Assembly: GCA_949752745.1 (NCBI GenBank)
Contig: OX457028.1
Location: 2,292,420 to 2,356,419, forward strand
Direction of reading: 5' to 3'
Length of the DNA: 64,000 bases
Source of the DNA: Protula sp. h YS-2021
Lineage: Eukaryota; Annelida; Polychaeta; Sabellida; Serpulidae
The notes under the pieces were generated by a model that made no database searches, was not told where the DNA came from, and worked only from the letters and a program-made list of their open reading frames with translations. A program made the translations under genes and the position numbers. Shown piece by piece: positions 10,717 to 18,342 of this stretch. Numbering within the stretch: position 1 is the stretch's first letter; the number at the start of each line of letters is the position of its first letter.

Positions 10717-11070
10717 ATGAATCGGAAAAGATCTGCAACAACGGATATGGATACTCTTGCTGATACAGTCAAAGACATGAATGTGAAACATTCTGACACT
10801 ACCATCAAGAAATTAAAAGTGGAGACGACGGCACCAACACAACACTCGTGGGATGGAATGCTTTCTCTAGGCAATGGAAAGTATATCAAGATTATGAAAC
10901 AAAGTAATGAAGGTGTGGTAAACATTCGCAAATACCTCAGAGATGAGGGAACTGGAAAAAACCGTCCAACGAAAAAGGGTATCTTGCTGACAATACCTGA
11001 ATGGAAAATGATGAAGAAGCAGGTGAAAGAAGTGGATAAAAGGCTTCGTAGACAAGAAGGTGGCTCATAA
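10717..11070 (+). CDS. PC4-like single-strand DNA-binding coactivator
   Basis: 117 residues, starting 23 nt after the polymerase stop. The N-terminal 45 residues are polar and Thr/Lys-rich. Residues about 48-110 have the pattern of the PC4/Sub1 C-terminal domain: LGNGKYIKI, GVVNIRKYL, PTKKGILLT, then an amphipathic helix with EWKMMKKQVKEVDKRL. PC4 proteins bind single-stranded DNA and act in transcription and repair in the nucleus. A Polinton copy could serve late transcription or replication intermediates. Element B has a close copy at 26935-27300. Family assignment is from pattern recognition, so a profile search would confirm it. Confidence 0.75.
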   Translation: MNRKRSATTDMDTLADTVKDMNVKHSDTTIKKLKVETTAPTQHSWDGMLSLGNGKYIKIMKQSNEGVVNIRKYLRDEGTGKNRPTKKGILLTIPEWKMMKKQVKEVDKRLRRQEGGS

Positions 11071-11082
11071 CAAGGTAAAAAC

Positions 11083-11450
11083 ATGAATGCACTCATGCTG
11101 AACGGTGGTGTTTACCTTACTGTAAATGAGAGGAATGAAGTGATACTAGATTCTAAGACAAGTTATCATCGGTTTAAACCTGAAGTGTGGAAAGACACCT
11201 CATACCACTTGAACCTGGGTTTAAACGTAGACTTGAAAATAAAGTGGAAGTGACGGTAGCTGAATATGATTCTAACATACGTGTAGAAATCTGTAGAAAT
11301 CTTTTACAGGATTATCCAAAGGATTATAAGGGAGTTGTGCCAGATACACCATATACAGATTTGATCCTCTTTGATATCAAGAACTGGCGCGCAGTCTTAC
11401 GATTCCTAGAAGCGATACAACATCCACTCTTCACCATCTTGCGAGCATAA
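11083..11450 (+). pseudogene. PC4-related gene 2 of element A, frameshifted
   Basis: The ATG at 11083 opens a frame similar to the intact element B gene (27318-27692). Near 11193, after the codons for KPEVWKD, four bases are missing relative to B. The first frame ends at TGA 11251-11253 and the rest (RRLEN, VTVAEYDSNIR, FDIKNWRAVLRFLEA) continues in another frame to 11450. The strand pattern and the final W-x-AVLRFLEA helix resemble the PC4-like neighbours, but similarity to PC4 is weaker here. It begins 12 nt after the previous stop. Confidence 0.75.
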
Positions 11451-11504
11451 AAACGTCTTTGCAGACAAGGAGACAGCTCATAGTTCATCTGACTGTTGAA
11501 CGAG

Positions 11505-11846
11505 ATGGAAGACTTTTTATCGGAATATAAACCAATTACGCATGGATTCTCATATCTGAGAAACGAATATGATGACATTGTGCTAAGACATTTTGGACAG
11601 TATCTCGTCCTATCACTTGATGACCAATCCGTGTTGAAGGATCACCTAGACAAGTTGAGAATACCCGGCTTTCTCCTAGCAGTCTCAAATGAATTAGAAG
11701 TGCGTGTGACTGAGAACGGTCTAGACGTGTTTGTACAATTTCGCCAATATGACGAGCTTACAGAAAACTATGACTACATCACCCTCAGCACAGTGGAATG
11801 GAACGCGCTGTTGCAAGCATTGGATTGGAAAGAACCTGACGCTTGA
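11505..11846 (+). CDS. PC4-related gene 3 of element A
   Basis: 113 residues from the ATG at 11505. It has alternating beta-like segments (GQYLVLSLDD, FLLAVSNELEVRVTENG, LDVFVQF) and ends with YITLSTVEWNALLQALDW. This is the same closing signature (I-x-L-x3-EW-x2-LL) seen in the PC4-like genes at 10717 and 19969. Element B has a near-identical copy (27699-28052). The next frame overlaps its 3' end in the +1 register, so the two could be one bipartite protein; see 11749-12123. Confidence 0.65.
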   Translation: MEDFLSEYKPITHGFSYLRNEYDDIVLRHFGQYLVLSLDDQSVLKDHLDKLRIPGFLLAVSNELEVRVTENGLDVFVQFRQYDELTENYDYITLSTVEWNALLQALDWKEPDA

Positions 11847-12123
11847 ATTCAAAGAAACAGAAATATGGCTTATGCGGGGCACCAAATCCATTGAGTTGAC
11901 ACAACCTATGCCTGTGATGGACATTGACTTAGAAGAAGAATATGAACTGAAACTGTCTGAACATGAAACTGCTAAAGTGATAAAGTTTGGTGATGTGCGT
12001 TATGTGAGCTTTCATAGCATTTACAAACACGGATGTAATGTCTATGATACCTATATCAATTTAGATTCTGATGAATGGCATTCATTGATGAATGTATTGA
12101 AAAATGAATGTGATTGTAAATAA
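11749..12123 (+). CDS. PC4-related gene 4 of element A, overlapping the preceding gene
   Basis: The frame is open from before 11749 (first ATG) to 12123. The first 98 nt overlap the previous gene and read as low-complexity residues. The supported part starts near GKNLTLEF and runs through ELKLSEHET, VIKFGDVRYVSFHSIY and YINLDSDEWHSLMNVL, again with the EW-x2-L closing helix. Element B keeps both the overlap and the frame (27955-28347). There is no ATG after the overlap in B, so translation must begin inside gene 3 or arise by frameshifting from it. The exact start is uncertain. Confidence 0.55.
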   Translation: MTSLQKTMTTSPSAQWNGTRCCKHWIGKNLTLEFKETEIWLMRGTKSIELTQPMPVMDIDLEEEYELKLSEHETAKVIKFGDVRYVSFHSIYKHGCNVYDTYINLDSDEWHSLMNVLKNECDCK

Positions 12124-12124
12124 A

Positions 12125-12345
12125 AGTTTGTAAATAGTGTAAATAGACTTTGTAGTTAAGAGTTTGTAGTTACGAGTTTGTAAATAGACTTTGTAAACTT
12201 TGTAAATAGAATTTGTAAATAAAATTTTGTAGTTAAGAATTTGTAAATAGTGTAAATAGACTTTGTAAATAAAAGTTTGTAAATAGTGTTTGTAGTTAAG
12301 AATTTGTAAATAGTGTTTGTAGTTAAGAATTTGTAAATAAACGTA
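12125..12345 (+). repeat. AT-rich minisatellite after the plus-strand genes
   Basis: About fifteen copies of the words TTTGTAAATAG and TTTGTAGTTAAGAA, forming the 3' untranslated part of the plus-strand unit. Element B lacks it and has a G-run and an A-run instead. Confidence 0.8.
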
Positions 12346-12355
12346 TGTACAACAC

Positions 12356-12361
12356 AATAAA
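12356..12361 (+). terminator. AATAAA signal ending the plus-strand unit of element A
   Basis: AATAAACAAGACTG lies 232 nt after the last plus-strand stop codon. It faces the minus-strand signal at 12388-12393. Element B keeps the same arrangement. Confidence 0.7.
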
Positions 12362-12387
12362 CAAGACTGTTTGAAAACTTGGTTTGT

Positions 12388-12393
12388 TTTATT
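12388..12393 (-). terminator. AATAAA signal ending the minus-strand virion unit of element A
   Basis: Minus strand reads AATAAAACAAACC, 74 nt past the protease stop codon. It is the first such signal after the integrase-to-protease gene block, which fits one shared 3' end for that block. Confidence 0.65.
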
Positions 12394-12467
12394 TAACAAC
12401 AACAACAACTTAACTAATATAAAACAAACAACTTAACTACAACTTAACTAATATAACAACAACAACA

Positions 12468-12909
12468 TTAATAAAACAATGGTTTATAATGTCTATATAC
12501 AAAATCCTTTACAATAAAATCACCATCCTTTCTTTTTAATATATTCACAATATCAAACATACTCTGACCTCGAGCTCTATGTAATATATAATATACACAA
12601 TAAAAACCACATGACGATGATATTGGCGTTTGTAATGATATAGAATTATACATATAGTCATTTCTTAAAAACATATCTAAACGATCATCGAGAGGTAACA
12701 GTCCATAAGAGTCAAAGTATTCCACAGGGTCTTTGTCATAATACACTGCCACCCAATGCTCTCCTGGTTCATCTTGATCGTCGGTGTTGATGACATAGGC
12801 ACCACGTTGTAAAGACGGTGGTAACTGGTCCATGGCAAAACACACCTTGAAACAAGTCTTTGGTCGCGGCATCATGGCTCAGGATAGCTTCGATCTGCTT
12901 CGTGTTCAT
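12468..12909 (-). pseudogene. PRO: Adenain-type cysteine protease of element A; N-terminus and body in different frames
   Basis: The 135-codon frame 12468-12875 holds the catalytic signature of the adenovirus-type maturation protease (C5/Ulp1-like): His in GEHWVAVYYD (position 40), Asp in YFDSYG (55), Gln in SLQTP (82) and Cys in SSSCGFYC (89). Upstream, an ATG at 12907-12909 overlaps the capsid stop as ATGA and opens a second frame. Its 5' product looks like the proper N-terminus but goes out of frame at a four-base homopolymer at 12837-12840. Element B has exactly the same arrangement. So either a shared old mutation, a +1 recoding site, or a real start at the in-frame ATG at 12875. It would cleave virion precursor proteins. 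Confidence 0.8.
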
Positions 12910-14279
12910 GACTGGTAGTCGAATTGGATGCTACGATTGGCACTGATCTCGATAATGTTGTCAAATTCAGCATAGACGATGACATTGATGGTAGGTTGCA
13001 AAGCCCTAGCAAAGTTCATTTCTAGCCGCAAATTCCCATGCTTGATCAGGGGAAAATGATCAGCTCCATCATAATCCGGTGTTAAGTCAAACAAAAATAA
13101 AGCATAACCTCTAGGCCAATCTTCCCGTTTTATAATGGAACTTTTCTCACCATTCAATCGATCAAACGATTTGTAAAGCGTTTCAAAAGCGTCCAGGTAT
13201 TTGCTCTGTGTAATGTCAAGCGTGAGAGGTTTGAATAGAACTGGTTCACCATCCGTGTACAGTTGCATATAGTCCAGATCAAAATGTTTGAAATCATATG
13301 GATTCCTCAATACTGATCCACCAAAAGCTTCATTATGAACCAGACCAATGACAATACGATTTGGTAATTGACCCAAAAAGATGTTATCTTTCACAAAAGA
13401 CTGAAATCCTGCCGGAATAGCTAAGACTTTACATTCTTTTCTAGTGGTGATGATCTTGGCAGGACTTTTCATCAATGCATCTGTATGTCCTAACTGAATA
13501 CCTGGACTCACCCTCACTTTGCGAATGGTTAAAAATGCCTCTTTCACTTCTACCTTATAGGTATTATCTGCAGCCATCAATACATAGTCATCTTTTTGTC
13601 TATGGAAACGCAATTTCAAACTGATGCCATTCGGAAGATAACGATCCTGCTCAAACAAATCTATCCTTAAACCACCTGTGAGCATAACATCACGGCTAAG
13701 ACGTGTATGCAAATAACGATGATGTAAGCCATTATTGCCTTGCTCACCCAAGTCACCGCCGTCAGCATTGACATGAAACCCGGATACATATCGTTCATGA
13801 TTAGGTCTTTTCACCTCATGACTATTCATTGACCCAGCAGTATCCTTGTACATGAGACGTATAGAGCGCTCAGAATGTAGACTTTCTTCCGAATCATGGA
13901 TGAGATGAGAGATAATGCTGGTATAACCATGAGTATTGTTGCTATGCGAAACCAAACGATCATTCAGAAACAATTCAATATTAGACCATAACCCATTAAA
14001 CACATCATTGATGCAAGAGACATTATCATCTGCGCCACACGCTGATCCATCGGCCTTTAGAATGCGACATACAATATGAAGTTTGCTGTTCTTTAAATCT
14101 AGATATTCTTCTGTACTCGCAGGAATGTAGAATTCTATTGGAGCGCCTTCTCTAATGGTAGTGAGTGGTTGATAGTCAACATTATAACTTTTCTCTACAG
14201 CAGTTTGCGTCGGTGGTACGTGAAACCATTCCAATGGAGAAAGACTACATTCACACGAATGATTATGAATGAGAGACAT
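12906..14279 (-). CDS. MCP: Major capsid protein (double jelly-roll, hexon-like) of element A
   Basis: 457 residues from ATG 14279, intact. Near the N-terminus there is VPPTQTAVEKSYNVDYQPL followed by PIEFYIPASTEEYLDL, a pattern found at the start of Polinton/adintovirus capsid proteins. The body is rich in beta-type segments, with an NGLWSNIELFLND block and long loops, as expected of two jelly-roll domains. Position next to penton and protease supports the call. The stop overlaps the next start as ATGA, and the upstream pVI-like gene ends 4 nt before the start. Element B carries the same gene with a frameshift. Confidence 0.85.
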   Translation of the reverse strand: MSLIHNHSCECSLSPLEWFHVPPTQTAVEKSYNVDYQPLTTIREGAPIEFYIPASTEEYLDLKNSKLHIVCRILKADGSACGADDNVSCINDVFNGLWSNIELFLNDRLVSHSNNTHGYTSIISHLIHDSEESLHSERSIRLMYKDTAGSMNSHEVKRPNHERYVSGFHVNADGGDLGEQGNNGLHHRYLHTRLSRDVMLTGGLRIDLFEQDRYLPNGISLKLRFHRQKDDYVLMAADNTYKVEVKEAFLTIRKVRVSPGIQLGHTDALMKSPAKIITTRKECKVLAIPAGFQSFVKDNIFLGQLPNRIVIGLVHNEAFGGSVLRNPYDFKHFDLDYMQLYTDGEPVLFKPLTLDITQSKYLDAFETLYKSFDRLNGEKSSIIKREDWPRGYALFLFDLTPDYDGADHFPLIKHGNLRLEMNFARALQPTINVIVYAEFDNIIEISANRSIQFDYQS

Positions 14280-14283
14280 GATT

Positions 14284-14625
14284 TCAAAAGATATCTTTGC
14301 GATATTTTGATGTTATCCGTCTGGCTGTTTTTCGTCTTCTGGCACGTTTCGTCGGTTGCACGCGCTTTTGTTCACCAAACACACGTTCTGCTACTCGGCC
14401 CGTCACATCTTTCGCGACATTCTTTGCAGCCTTCTTAAGATGTGGCGCAACGATCTTAGCCCCAGCCTTAAGTAGTGGAATAGCTTTGCGAGCCAATGAT
14501 CCCAGTATGGAACCAATACCATCGCGATATTGGATTCGCGCTCCTTTGAATCCTGGTAATTCCCCGCCCACTTGACGAAGAAAATGGTTGCGATATGCAG
14601 ACGGATCGTGTGTATAAGCTTTCAT
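14284..14625 (-). CDS. pVI/pX-like small basic virion protein of element A
   Basis: 113 residues. The N-terminal half has GGELPGFKGARIQYRDGIGS then a Gly/Ala/Leu amphipathic stretch (GSLARKAIPLLKAGAKIV). The C-terminal third is strongly basic (RARRRKTARR). This combination resembles the small core or membrane-active proteins of adenovirus-type virions, and the place between penton and capsid genes agrees. The start overlaps the penton stop as ATGA. The exact family is inferred, not proven. Confidence 0.65.
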   Translation of the reverse strand: MKAYTHDPSAYRNHFLRQVGGELPGFKGARIQYRDGIGSILGSLARKAIPLLKAGAKIVAPHLKKAAKNVAKDVTGRVAERVFGEQKRVQPTKRARRRKTARRITSKYRKDIF

Positions 14626-15383
14626 ATTGCTTTTGGTCGAAAATGGAGTTTACAGATCACCTTTCCAGTTTGAAATGGAACATTATAGCCTGTGTCGTCC
14701 TTAAAATTCATTTCTATCACGTCAAATTTGGATGTGTTTACAGGAACATAATGTGGTTCGCCGTACGTTTTCATGATAATATCTCCATCATGGCCTTGTA
14801 TGCCAACAGAACGTAGCAAAGGCACATAATAATCACCAACAACTTGTGGTTCACAAATGCTACAATACACATACAGTGTATAAAATCCCTGTTTCACATC
14901 CGCTTTATGGTCAGCTGTACATGTTTCAGTATACCATTGATCTGGGATAAATCCTAAAATCTCAGCCAATCCAGCGGAAAAGGACACTTCAAAGCCATAA
15001 TTTAGAAATAGAAAAACACGTCGTCTAATTTTATCATACTTTATCCGAATAGCTTCTTTAAGATCATCTTTCATAGAATTAGTTGCTTCTTCATTCACTG
15101 CCTGACATATTTCTTGTATGGATCTATAGTAGCCATAAGGAATATTAATAGTCTCAAGTGTCTCTGTCAGTGGTTGTTGTCGATACTGAATAGAATAGTC
15201 CATGTCATGTCTCATCGTTGTCCATGTATGTGGATATTGAATTTCAGCTAAAGCCACTTCATATTTTCCATTCAGATAAATAGTTCGAGGCATACGAATT
15301 TGATAATTCGAAGCCTTGTTGTTGGGAGAATAGTTCATACTCGCATTGCTAGGCAAAGTAATGTAAAGGCTTGTTGACTCCAT
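14622..15383 (-). CDS. Penton (minor capsid, single jelly-roll) protein of element A
   Basis: 253 residues, intact. The start has MESTSLYITLPSNASMNY, then the pattern NKASNYQIRMPRTIYLNG followed by YEVALAEIQYPHTW, which recurs in Polinton minor capsid proteins. The middle and end are beta-rich, with WYTETCTADHK, VYCSICEPQVVGDYYVPLLR and an aromatic C-terminal strand. In virions of this lineage it would form the vertex pentamers. The gene lies 15 nt after a small Cys-rich gene and overlaps the next by ATGA. Confidence 0.8.
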   Translation of the reverse strand: MESTSLYITLPSNASMNYSPNNKASNYQIRMPRTIYLNGKYEVALAEIQYPHTWTTMRHDMDYSIQYRQQPLTETLETINIPYGYYRSIQEICQAVNEEATNSMKDDLKEAIRIKYDKIRRRVFLFLNYGFEVSFSAGLAEILGFIPDQWYTETCTADHKADVKQGFYTLYVYCSICEPQVVGDYYVPLLRSVGIQGHDGDIIMKTYGEPHYVPVNTSKFDVIEMNFKDDTGYNVPFQTGKVICKLHFRPKAI

Positions 15384-15398
15384 GATGGACAGGGGAAC

Positions 15399-15608
15399 CT
15401 AAATGGTATAGGTGCGTTGACGTTGCCTATATACTTCACGATAGCGCGCGCCATTCGACCAAGTATGCAAATGGTCTTTCACATCATGATGATCTATGAC
15501 TTCTCCTTCACAACAAGCACTTGTACATCTTATTTTTACAGTAATAGTTGGTTTATCTTCCTCACAACAACAACATAGCTCTTTCAACCATGTTAAAAAT
15601 TTTCCCAT
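15399..15608 (-). CDS. Small Cys-rich protein in the virion block of element A
   Basis: 69 residues: a hydrophobic start (GKFLTWLKEL), a CCCCEED cluster, an ITVKIRCTSACCEGEV segment with more cysteines, and a His/Arg-rich end. It begins inside the preceding frame (16-nt overlap) and lies 15 nt before the penton ATG. Element B has a 77-residue copy. The cysteine cluster next to a hydrophobic start could bind metal or be lipid-modified, but no family is recognised. Confidence 0.65.
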   Translation of the reverse strand: MGKFLTWLKELCCCCEEDKPTITVKIRCTSACCEGEVIDHHDVKDHLHTWSNGARYREVYRQRQRTYTI

Positions 15609-16176
15609 CCTTCAGGAAACTGTCTTTGTTGACGTTGTTTCATTTCTGTTGTAATGTCGTCACGAGTGGTCTTTTTACTAAACATTGTTTTTGGAATATT
15701 AGCATCAACAATTTCCTGGATAAATGGATGCCAGCCATATGGTGGTATGGCTCGTTCTTTTCTTCTTGTCGCCACCAATGCTTCTTTCATCAAATCAACC
15801 ATGTTGGAATTTGCTATAATATCGCCCGTTTTCAACACAAGTTCATTCTTGTCTGTCCATGTCGTACCATGTTTCTTCAGTTCTGCTAAAAGTTGTGTTA
15901 CTTTTCCATGATAGATAGGTTGAAAATGACTTAAAAATTACTTTTCTGGCTTTTCAGGTGATGATGATGATGATGATGAGGGCTTTTGCTGCCTAGACTG
16001 ACTTGTTCGTAAATGACGACCAAAAAGTTGAGACATTTCTATAGCCTTTTCACGTGTTCGTTTCCCACGTAAAAGTGTATTCACTTTCGTTTTGATTTCA
16101 CCATCTTTCCCTTCTTTTCTAGCAACATTTTATATTCATATTCAGGAATGAGGACCATTTTCATCGTATGTTTCAT
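15593..16176 (-). pseudogene. Conserved Polinton protein of the virion block, broken in element A
   Basis: Element B has the intact gene (193 residues, 31655-32236). In A the ATG at 16176 is kept (overlapping the previous stop as ATGA). A frameshift near 16095 and an in-frame TAA near 15940 divide it. The last 81 codons (15593-15838) are open and contain LKTGDII, NSNMVDLMKEAL, GWHPFIQEIVDANIP, which is the conserved core. A uses a Ser repeat where B has a Pro repeat. The core is common next to Polinton capsid genes as I remember it; its function is not known to me. Confidence 0.75.
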
Positions 16177-16499
16177 TTTAGCAGCAGTTTGGCTAACAAA
16201 GGTAATGCCAATCTAGCAATAGCTCCAATGAATCCTCCTTTCTGATTAATCAACTTCTTTTTTCGTCGAAGGGATATCTTCTTATCTGCTAGAGTACGAA
16301 GCGTATGACGTTCACGTTTAAATTCCTTAAACCGTTTTGAGCTTAAGGGTAAATGTCCTTGCAATATATTCAAACAAATTTCAAACAAGCTTGTTAATTC
16401 CTCCTTTGTAGCTTGCTGTAGCAAGGATTTACGTCGTTTAGGCCCACTGCGTGCAAGCAAATGAAGAAACGGCTGGTTCGCTCGAATACGTTTAGACAT
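16173..16499 (-). CDS. Small basic protein with hydrophobic C-terminal segment
   Basis: 108 residues. A basic N-terminus (MSKRIR, GPKRRKS), a helical middle (TSLFEICLNILQGHLPLS), a lysine/arginine block (SLRRKKKLINQKGGF) and a hydrophobic end (IGAIARLALPLLAKLLLK). The basic-block-plus-GGF-plus-hydrophobic-tail layout suggests a membrane-active or core virion peptide. It overlaps the ATPase stop by 8 nt and the next start by ATGA. Element B has a nearly identical copy. Function is inference from layout. Confidence 0.7.
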   Translation of the reverse strand: MSKRIRANQPFLHLLARSGPKRRKSLLQQATKEELTSLFEICLNILQGHLPLSSKRFKEFKRERHTLRTLADKKISLRRKKKLINQKGGFIGAIARLALPLLAKLLLK

Positions 16500-17151
16500 C
16501 TTGACTGCGAATGGTCAAATGAGTTGGTTCTTGTTCATACACTGCTTTATCAATATATACATAATGTGTATCTTTTGGTAAAATGCCTGTACGAATACGT
16601 AGTTGATCATTTGTCTTTGGTTTTAAATCAATGAATAAATAACCATGAGGTTTGCTGGTAGCATCTTGATAGGCTTCTATGAGAAATTGAGATCTTCTAG
16701 GATACATTTGCCGCGCCAATGTACTAATTTGCTGACTGTCTCTAGGATTTTTAAACAGAATGATATAATGTGTATTCAAACTAATATTTCGCATCTCTTT
16801 CCCATGATGGAATAAATTATGCACAATAAAGATAATGCTTAGATTTTGATGACTGCTGCCAACACCAAAGAGACGTGTCATACGCTCATTACTATGACAT
16901 TTCGTCATTAAGTCATCAATGATAAGTAAGTTTGGTTTCTTCGGGTTAAAACGCTCTTCAATGTCATCTGGAATGCCTTGGTAAAATTCCACGCCTTTCA
17001 TTCCCTTGTACAAAGGCTGATCTGCTGCATAAAGCCATAAAATGCTTTTTGGAGAGGGTTGAATCAACTTTTGTTCTAGAATTTCCTTCACCAGAGACGT
17101 TTTGCCACTGCCTGTAGGTCCAGAGACTAAACATGTAAATGGATGCTTCAT
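16492..17151 (-). CDS. ATP: FtsK/HerA-like genome packaging ATPase of element A
   Basis: 219 residues from the ATG at 17149-17151, chosen because it forms an ATGA overlap with the integrase stop; the frame is open a little further upstream without ATG. Walker A is GPTGSGKT (11-18), Walker B is NLLIIDD (D79, D80), and IIFIVHNLFHHG follows as sensor region. This is the A32-like ATPase of the Polinton/adenovirus-like lineage, expected to pump DNA into capsids. The gene is intact here and broken in element B. Confidence 0.88.
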   Translation of the reverse strand: MKHPFTCLVSGPTGSGKTSLVKEILEQKLIQPSPKSILWLYAADQPLYKGMKGVEFYQGIPDDIEERFNPKKPNLLIIDDLMTKCHSNERMTRLFGVGSSHQNLSIIFIVHNLFHHGKEMRNISLNTHYIILFKNPRDSQQISTLARQMYPRRSQFLIEAYQDATSKPHGYLFIDLKPKTNDQLRIRTGILPKDTHYVYIDKAVYEQEPTHLTIRSQDV

Positions 17152-18248
17152 TGTTGAATGTCTGTTTCTTTCACCCAACTGTTAAACTTGTTTGGCCAAC
17201 CTAACCACTTGACAAATAATTCTTTCACACCTCCTCGTCTTTTACGTGTTTTCAAGACTTTTTCAATTCTATAAATAGATTCAATATCTTTGGTCACTTT
17301 CTGCAGTTCTTCTTCATAGAAATGACCATCAATATCTTCGTCTAAAAAGTCTTTCACACGATATAAATGTATTCCTTGCTTCTTACAACCATGTGTGACA
17401 ATGAAGACTTCTTGCGTCCATTTGATGTGATAATCGCGTTGAAACACGTATTTAATGTGGGAAATGCGAACATGATCGCCAATGTTAAATTTGTACTTCT
17501 TCTTCTTCGGTTTCAATTTCAGTTTGTCGACATACATATACTTCCACACTTTTGATTCGTTGTCTTTACGAATCTCGGCTGGAGCATATTTATTAGGAAG
17601 AGAACCATGAGGTCTATGGTTGTAATTGTACACCAAGTCTGGAAGAATGTCTAAGTAATGGTAAGTTTGATTATGTAGAAAATACCGATACATCATTCCC
17701 TTTAGAGTACGAATGACTCTTTCAGCAAAGTTGGCTTTGGTTTCATTCTTTGTGGTATAAGCATGAATGCCTTCTTTCTTCAAAAATGCTTTAACCCATC
17801 TGTTTTTAAATTCTGTTCCTTTATCAGACCTTAGAGTTCGCGGTCTTCGTCGTGTGTCATGAAAAATCTTTTGGAAAGCTTGTATGACGCTGGTATGTGA
17901 TTTATTAGGTATTGGCTGTACCCAGACATATTTGGAAAACACATCGATGACAATGAGTAAAAAGCGTATGTCATCATTATAGGGAGCTATGTTTCCCATA
18001 TCAGCCAAATCAATATCCCACATGTCATCAATACCACGTGTAATCACACGTTGTCTTTTGAACCTGTATTTGACAGGTTGTAGTAAACTGAAAGCATCTT
18101 GATCCTGCAGCCATTTCTTCACTTGTGACTGTGTGACTGGTTGATCATGTTTTCTTAAGATGTGATACAGTTTGTAAGGACCAGCAAATGCTCCAGGCTG
18201 TCCAGGTTTGAAGTAAATATCAGTCAAGTAGTCTTTCCACGTCGACAT
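17148..18248 (-). CDS. INT: Retroviral-type (DDE) integrase with chromodomain, element A
   Basis: 366 residues from ATG 18248; the frame is open six codons upstream from a GTG, which I reject. The rve core has D80 (WDIDLADM), D142 (RSDKGTEF) and E176 (NFAERVIR). The C-terminal 43 residues form a chromodomain-like module (YRIEKVLKTR, LFVKWLGWPNKFNSWV). It inserts the element and makes the 6-bp duplication; the chromodomain may steer it to marked chromatin. It is the first gene of the virion block, 41 nt after a TATA-like box. Both elements keep it intact, unlike the polymerase. Confidence 0.93.
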   Translation of the reverse strand: MSTWKDYLTDIYFKPGQPGAFAGPYKLYHILRKHDQPVTQSQVKKWLQDQDAFSLLQPVKYRFKRQRVITRGIDDMWDIDLADMGNIAPYNDDIRFLLIVIDVFSKYVWVQPIPNKSHTSVIQAFQKIFHDTRRRPRTLRSDKGTEFKNRWVKAFLKKEGIHAYTTKNETKANFAERVIRTLKGMMYRYFLHNQTYHYLDILPDLVYNYNHRPHGSLPNKYAPAEIRKDNESKVWKYMYVDKLKLKPKKKKYKFNIGDHVRISHIKYVFQRDYHIKWTQEVFIVTHGCKKQGIHLYRVKDFLDEDIDGHFYEEELQKVTKDIESIYRIEKVLKTRKRRGGVKELFVKWLGWPNKFNSWVKETDIQQ

Positions 18249-18283
18249 GATGAATGGAAAAAACACGTCTGAACAGAACAGCT

Positions 18284-18294
18284 TTTATTTTATA
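18284..18294 (-). promoter_or_regulatory. Promoter of the integrase-to-protease block, fused with a polyadenylation signal
   Basis: Minus strand reads TTATAAAATAAAAGC. TATAAA (18289-18294) lies 41 nt upstream of the integrase ATG, with TTCAGA, initiator-like, between (18268-18273). The overlapping AATAAA (18284-18289) can end the upstream transcript of the 18343 gene. Element B has the same arrangement at 34359-34376. Confidence 0.6.
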
Positions 18295-18342
18295 ACTCAA
18301 CCAACATCACTCAACTAACATGCATTTAACTAACAAGTTTTT

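Noticed and set aside
12468..12875. Treating the 135-codon protease frame as complete
   Set aside because: The start at 12875 is possible, but the ATGA overlap and the family-like N-terminus in another frame make a break or recoding more likely, so it is listed as broken with this caveat.
17152..17178. Longer ATPase start upstream of the ATGA overlap
   Set aside because: It begins at TTG inside the integrase gene. The ATG at 17151 is conserved in both elements and forms the overlap.
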